A stretch of 37,681 bases of DNA from Fulvivirga kasyanovii. GTDB taxonomy: Bacteria; Bacteroidota; Bacteroidia; Cytophagales; Cyclobacteriaceae. Of the stretch, positions 33,357 through 37,681 are shown piece after piece (position 1 is the first letter of the stretch; each line of letters begins with the position of its first letter). The position numbers and the translations under genes are program-made. The stretch lies in assembly GCF_009711405.1 (NCBI RefSeq), contig NZ_SMLW01000656.1:1-37681 (forward strand). The letters are read 5' to 3'. The notes beneath the pieces are model-generated. The model did not search any database and was not told the DNA's origin. It saw only the letters and a list, made by a program, of their open reading frames with translations.

Positions 33357-35789
33357 CTAAACAACAAGGTTCAGGTTTTTGTATAATGCATCGAATAGTT
33401 GGCACCAACTTTCAGCATCAGGGTTATTGCCCCGTTCACAGCGTGTCATATATGTCTCATAGATATTTGTCTTGATCAGGAAAGCTGTATTTTGGGCTTC
33501 CCAAAGTTCAGGTTTTATATCTCCTCTTTTGATCAGCCTTAGCAGGTCAACAATGTATTGCAGAAGTTCATTGTCATTTGGGTCTTTAGCCAGTTCGTCG
33601 ATCAAAGCACGGACCCTTTCATTGGCGAGATAATTTAAAGTGACCGTATCAAGCTCAACGGCTATTCTTTTGGCCACATCAAGCAGGTTTTCCAGTGCTT
33701 TCAGGTTAATCTCTTCAGCCTCAAACATATTGATCAGCTTTGTATTTATAGCCAGGTCAATAGGTAGTTTGAGCTGTTTGGGGACCGCCATGTTGATTTC
33801 ATCAAACACCTGCAAAAGCTGGTAATTGTTTTCGTAGAGCTGATAAATAGTACCTTCTGCATTTTTCAGTGTATTCTCCATAACCAGCTCCATGATCTGG
33901 CGCTGTTCGTCGCGGAAAAGGTGCCAGAAAGAGTAATTGTGGTTCCCGAAATACTTGTCGAGCAGGTTAAAGATCTCGTAAATCCGACTCTTCTTAAATG
34001 CATCTGCAATCTCCGAATGCAGCTCCGAAAGGGCTTCACTACCCAGATAGGGCCGGACGCCACCAAACAGGTTATGCTCGCCCATGTGGATAACAGCATA
34101 TGAAATATCAATTTCTTCCCAGGTAATATTTGACCTGAAATGCGTGCGGCCGACCACAAGCTTTTGCTTGCCGGCCTCGTAATAGTTTTTGCTTTTGGAG
34201 GCTGCGCTGAAACTATAGAGGATGGTTTCGTCGGGAAACTCCTCAAAAACCGAAGATACGGCAAAGTGGGCACCCACACGAAGCATGTCTACGATCATGG
34301 GTTTCACATGCCTGTGATAAGCTGCTGCTGCATTGCCATAGTCAGGGATGTTACTGGGTATTTTTTCCAGCAGGCCAACAAATTCTTTTTCATATGAGTG
34401 TCCGCTTATATCTTCTGCAAGTTGCAAAGCTCGGGCTGCGTAGAAAATATCCTGCATGGACTCAATGCCGGTAACTTCGTCAAAAAACCACCCGCAACTA
34501 GTATACATGAGCATAGAATGGTACTGCATCTCCAGCAGTTTCAGCAGTTTGGTTTGATCTTCCTTATCAAGGTTTTCCCCGAAGTGCTTTTTCAGGAATT
34601 CCGATACATTTTCTTCCGAACGATCGAGTACAACGCTGACATAGGCATTTCTGATCTCCCAGGGGGCTGCATTATACGCATTGATCTCTTTTTCATAAAG
34701 CGCTATGGTTTTTTCCCTCACCCAGTCAAAAGCTTTTCTAAGCGGGCCACGCCACTCCTGTGTCCATCCGGGTCGGCCGCCGGTATTGCAGCCACAGTTT
34801 GAGTTCCATCGTTCTACTCCATGAGCACAGCTCCAGGAGGTGTTTTCCAAAATTTCCACTTCGTATTGAGGGGGGAATTTTTCAAGATAGTCCCCATACA
34901 CCGTAAGCTCAACGGACTGGTCTTTTTCAATAAAATTCAAGCCATACGACAGGGCCATTTCCCCCAAGCGGTGATGGTGGCCATAGCTTTCGCCATCCGT
35001 GGCGATATGCACAAGCTGTGGATCGTCTTCGTCTTTAAACTGCCCCAGCAGGCGTGAGGCAAAGCCTTCGCCATTGTTGAGTAACCCCTCAAAAGCTACT
35101 GCCTGCGATGCCGATGCATCATAAAAGAACAAGGCTATGCTTTTTCCTGAAGGTAAATTGCAGATATATGAATTCCGGGAATTGATCTTTGCACCCGTTC
35201 CGTCCTTCCATTCCGTATCACCAATTTTCCTATACCTTTTGGCCTGGTATGGAGAAAGTATCGTAAACTTAATATTATGTGCCGCCAGTACTTCGAGCGT
35301 TTCCGTGTTTGCTGCAGTTTCTCCCAGCCACATGCCTTCGGGGTCACGGCCGAACCTCGACCTGAAATCCTCAATGCCCCAAATCACCTGGGTTTCCTTG
35401 TCCCTTTGGTTTGCCAGTGGCATGATCATGTGATTGTAAGCCTGGGCCAATGCTGAGCCATGCCCCGAGAAGTGTTCCAAACTCTCCTTATCGGCTTGCA
35501 GGATAGCTGCATAGGTTTCCGGGGCTTCAATCTCCATCCATGCGAGAAGTGTCGGGCCCATATTGAAGCTCATCCAGGCGTAGTTGTTAATGATATCTAC
35601 AACCTTGCCTTCTTCATTCAATATCCTCGATGCAGAGTTTCTTGCATAGCACTCGGCATTTATCCTGTGGTTCCAGTCGTGGTAAGGATAAGCCGAATCT
35701 TGTATTTCCACTTTGTTCAGCCATGGGTTTTCCCTGGGGGGCTGATAGAAGTGGCCATGTATACACAGGTATTTTTTTATATCACTCAT
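33357..35789 (-). CDS. GH57 glycoside hydrolase with DUF3536-type C-terminal region
   Basis: The 810-residue protein has an N-terminal GH57 catalytic domain (about 1-330), beginning YLCIHGHFYQPPRENPW. The nucleophile is probably Glu157 (MWLGETAANTE) and the acid/base Asp265 (HIATDGESYGHHH), matching the GH57 glucanotransferase pair. Next is a Cys-rich stretch (about 318-340, SWSCAHGVERWNSNCGC), and then a long helical region of the DUF3536 type (about 400-800). GH57 members include alpha-amylases, branching enzymes and 4-alpha-glucanotransferases; which this is cannot be told. No signal peptide, so cytoplasmic. It lies between treZ (four-base gap) and treY (nine-base gap), so it should act on the same glucan. 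Confidence 0.88.
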   Translation of the reverse strand: MSDIKKYLCIHGHFYQPPRENPWLNKVEIQDSAYPYHDWNHRINAECYARNSASRILNEEGKVVDIINNYAWMSFNMGPTLLAWMEIEAPETYAAILQADKESLEHFSGHGSALAQAYNHMIMPLANQRDKETQVIWGIEDFRSRFGRDPEGMWLGETAANTETLEVLAAHNIKFTILSPYQAKRYRKIGDTEWKDGTGAKINSRNSYICNLPSGKSIALFFYDASASQAVAFEGLLNNGEGFASRLLGQFKDEDDPQLVHIATDGESYGHHHRLGEMALSYGLNFIEKDQSVELTVYGDYLEKFPPQYEVEILENTSWSCAHGVERWNSNCGCNTGGRPGWTQEWRGPLRKAFDWVREKTIALYEKEINAYNAAPWEIRNAYVSVVLDRSEENVSEFLKKHFGENLDKEDQTKLLKLLEMQYHSMLMYTSCGWFFDEVTGIESMQDIFYAARALQLAEDISGHSYEKEFVGLLEKIPSNIPDYGNAAAAYHRHVKPMIVDMLRVGAHFAVSSVFEEFPDETILYSFSAASKSKNYYEAGKQKLVVGRTHFRSNITWEEIDISYAVIHMGEHNLFGGVRPYLGSEALSELHSEIADAFKKSRIYEIFNLLDKYFGNHNYSFWHLFRDEQRQIMELVMENTLKNAEGTIYQLYENNYQLLQVFDEINMAVPKQLKLPIDLAINTKLINMFEAEEINLKALENLLDVAKRIAVELDTVTLNYLANERVRALIDELAKDPNDNELLQYIVDLLRLIKRGDIKPELWEAQNTAFLIKTNIYETYMTRCERGNNPDAESWCQLFDALYKNLNLVV

Positions 35790-35793
35790 TAAT

Positions 35794-37632
35794 TTATGAA
35801 TTTTCGCTTTTGTAGAGTACCATAGATTCCGGGGCTACTTCAATTTCTTCTCCTTTTTGCAGAATGGTTTTACCCGGGCAGCCCTTTCCTCTCCAGCGCT
35901 CATCTGATGACGAGCATATCTTGTACCATCTCTCCAGAAAGGCAGGCATGTTGATATGTTGTGTTTCCTTACTAAAGTTAAGCACTAACAGCAAGATACC
36001 AATGCCCGGGCTGGCATCTTTTGATCTCACAATCAGTAGTTTTTGCTGCTCGTGAACTTCCGTATCCACATGCCTTTCGAAGAAGGCAGAAAACATGCCC
36101 TGCTTGCGTAGCGATATCATGTATTGATAGTAAGTGAACAATGCTTTTTGCTCAGGATCCTGATGGAAATCCCATTTTAATTTTGAGCGATTATAAGTTT
36201 CTTCGGCCTGAGGATCAGGCACCTGACCTTTCCATTTAAATGCCTTGAATTCGTTGGAGCGTCCCTTTCTCACGGCTTCTACCAGGTCTGGGTCTCCGTG
36301 GCTGATAAAGTATAGAAAAGGATGGCGTTCTGCATATTCTTCCCCCATAAAAAGCATGGGGATGTATGGGGATATGAGCATGGTACCAGCCATCAGCTTT
36401 AGCATTTCAAATGAGACCAGCTCTACCGGCCTTTCCCCTAGCATTCTGTTGCCCACCTGGTCATGGTTTTGGATGCATACCACAAACCGGCTCGATGCCA
36501 TAGCCTGGGGATTGCTCCCCACGGTCCTTTTCCTGAATGGGGAATAAATTCCGTCATAAATGAATCCTTGCCTGAAGGCTTTAGCCAAGTGCTCCACTTT
36601 ACCGTAGTCCTGGTAATAACCGTTGTATTCTCCGGTAGCCAGCGTGTGTACGGCATGATGGAAATCATCGGTCCACTGAGCATCAAGCCCATAGCCTCCT
36701 TTTTCATAAGGCTCCATAATTTTCACATCATTAAGCTCACTTTCGGCTATCAAGAAGTACCGTTTTCTGTTTTTTATCTGGAGCTCATCAATGCTCTGGC
36801 GCAGCTCTTTCAGGAAGTGGTAAGCCCCGTGGTCAATGATAGCATGGACAGCATCCAGCCTTAAGCCGTCAATGTGGTAATCATCCAGCCACATGAGTGC
36901 ATTCCTTAGAAAGTATGCCCTTACATGGTCACTATAGGCATCATCGAAATTTAAAGCCTTGCCCCATGGCGTGGAGTGCTTGCCTGTAAAATACGGGCCA
37001 TATTCTGCGAGATAATTGCCCTCCGGCCCCATATGGTTATACACAACATCAAGAATTACCGCAATATTTTTCTGGTGGCAGGCATCAACCAGTTTTTTCA
37101 ACCCCTCACTACCTCCGTAAGTGTCTTGCACAGCATAAGGATAAACCCCATCGTACCCCCAGTTCCTACCTCCCGGGAATTGTGCAATGGGCATGATCTC
37201 AATGGCATTCACTCCAAGGGTCAGGAGATGGTCAAGTCTGGAAATGGCCGATTCAAATGTACCCTCGGGTGTGAAGGTACCGATGTGAAGCTCATAAATG
37301 ATGAGGTCCTTTAAGGCTATTCCTTCCCATTCCGAATCGCCCCAGACATAATCATGTTCATCAACTACCGCCGACCAGGAATGTACACCATCGGGCTGCG
37401 CTTTTGATGACGGATCGGGGTATGCTGCCTTTCCATCAAGAATGAACCTGTATTTGGTTCCTGCTTTAACGCCAGGTATCTCTTTGCTCCAGTAACCGAA
37501 CTCATCCTTTTTCAGCGGGGTAGTTGCAAGGCCTGAATCTTCAAACTCTATATCCACCGTTTTCCGGAATGGAGCCCAGACTGTAAACAAACAGCTATGG
37601 CCTGTTAGCATTGCCCCTGTTGATTTTATCAT
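35794..37632 (-). CDS. treZ: Malto-oligosyltrehalose trehalohydrolase (GH13)
   Basis: The enzyme hydrolyses the maltooligosyl-trehalose made by TreY, releasing trehalose. The 612-residue protein has an N-terminal E-set/CBM48-like domain (about 5-90, CLFTVWAPFRKTVDIEF), a GH13 barrel with nucleophile Asp260 (GLRLDAVHAII), acid/base Glu297 (FLIAESELND) and Asp391 (QNHDQVGNR), and a C-terminal beta domain. These positions fit TreZ. The start is uncertain: ATG 37632 is used; ATG 37611 or TTG 37656 are alternatives, and an in-frame stop lies at 37678-37680, so the gene does begin in the window. It heads the operon as far as can be seen; the promoter is either in the last 49 bases or outside. Confidence 0.94.
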   Translation of the reverse strand: MIKSTGAMLTGHSCLFTVWAPFRKTVDIEFEDSGLATTPLKKDEFGYWSKEIPGVKAGTKYRFILDGKAAYPDPSSKAQPDGVHSWSAVVDEHDYVWGDSEWEGIALKDLIIYELHIGTFTPEGTFESAISRLDHLLTLGVNAIEIMPIAQFPGGRNWGYDGVYPYAVQDTYGGSEGLKKLVDACHQKNIAVILDVVYNHMGPEGNYLAEYGPYFTGKHSTPWGKALNFDDAYSDHVRAYFLRNALMWLDDYHIDGLRLDAVHAIIDHGAYHFLKELRQSIDELQIKNRKRYFLIAESELNDVKIMEPYEKGGYGLDAQWTDDFHHAVHTLATGEYNGYYQDYGKVEHLAKAFRQGFIYDGIYSPFRKRTVGSNPQAMASSRFVVCIQNHDQVGNRMLGERPVELVSFEMLKLMAGTMLISPYIPMLFMGEEYAERHPFLYFISHGDPDLVEAVRKGRSNEFKAFKWKGQVPDPQAEETYNRSKLKWDFHQDPEQKALFTYYQYMISLRKQGMFSAFFERHVDTEVHEQQKLLIVRSKDASPGIGILLLVLNFSKETQHINMPAFLERWYKICSSSDERWRGKGCPGKTILQKGEEIEVAPESMVLYKSENS

Positions 37633-37681
37633 GGCTTCGTTTTTTGCTTCTTCCAATTTAGTGATTGCACTGCCCTGTCAA

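Noticed and set aside
33866-34279. Minus-strand open frame of 137 codons overlapping the GH57 gene in another frame
   Set aside because: It is a shifted frame of a well-supported gene, with Ser/Arg-rich low-likelihood protein sequence.
36463-36864. Plus-strand open frame of 133 codons
   Set aside because: It is antisense to treZ; no family resemblance.
1-37681. CRISPR arrays, insertion sequences, prophage genes, tRNA or rRNA genes
   Set aside because: I saw no regularly spaced repeats, transposase or integrase motifs, or RNA-gene signatures; the gene content and spacing look like stable chromosome.

Overview
The window looks like chromosomal DNA of a free-living Bacteroidota, most probably a Cytophagales-type bacterium (Fulvivirga-like; this is inferred from protein style, with no rRNA or marker search). 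The grounds are AT-rich intergenic DNA, few Shine-Dalgarno sites, candidate promoters of the Bacteroidota type (TTG, 17-23 nt, TAnnTTTG), and typical families: OmpA/PD40 proteins, a patatin fused to an outer-membrane barrel, a hybrid-sensor-like propeller protein, and M23 peptidases. I see no insertion sequence, prophage, CRISPR array, tRNA or rRNA. Coding density is very high and no gene-free stretch exceeds 300 bases.

Layout. 1-7100: a truncated unknown gene, then envelope genes on the minus strand: two OmpA-like peptidoglycan-binding proteins (a large one and a shorter paralogue), a patatin/barrel phospholipase and a MepM-like M23 endopeptidase with an altered zinc-ligand motif. 7200-11750: a YeeZ-like SDR protein on plus, convergent with DsbD, then an M20 dipeptidase with its own promoter and terminator. 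11800-20060: a minus-strand run of a propeller sensor without kinase, an overlapping lipoprotein, a class V aminotransferase, a PagL-like lipid A deacylase and a soluble four-PAS histidine kinase. 20100-26220: NADP-type glutamate dehydrogenase, an M23/SH3 lipoprotein, UvrA and a small acidic protein. 26370-29155 (plus): ECF sigma factor, an overlapping small anti-sigma candidate, endonuclease III and a GT4 glycosyltransferase. 29143-37632 (minus): a tight four-gene alpha-glucan/trehalose operon, treZ - GH57(DUF3536) - treY - malQ.

How they work together. The last operon should turn maltodextrin or glycogen-type glucan into trehalose: TreY rearranges the reducing end to a trehalosyl unit, TreZ releases trehalose, MalQ re-lengthens short maltodextrins, and the GH57 enzyme probably processes the glucan in a way not yet assigned. 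The left and middle parts are dominated by envelope maintenance: peptidoglycan anchoring and hydrolysis, lipid A and phospholipid hydrolysis, and periplasmic thiol reduction. The most unusual items are the kinase-less propeller sensor operon, the GH57 gene inside the tre operon, the cysteine in the MepM zinc site, and the tiny zinc-less anti-sigma candidate.
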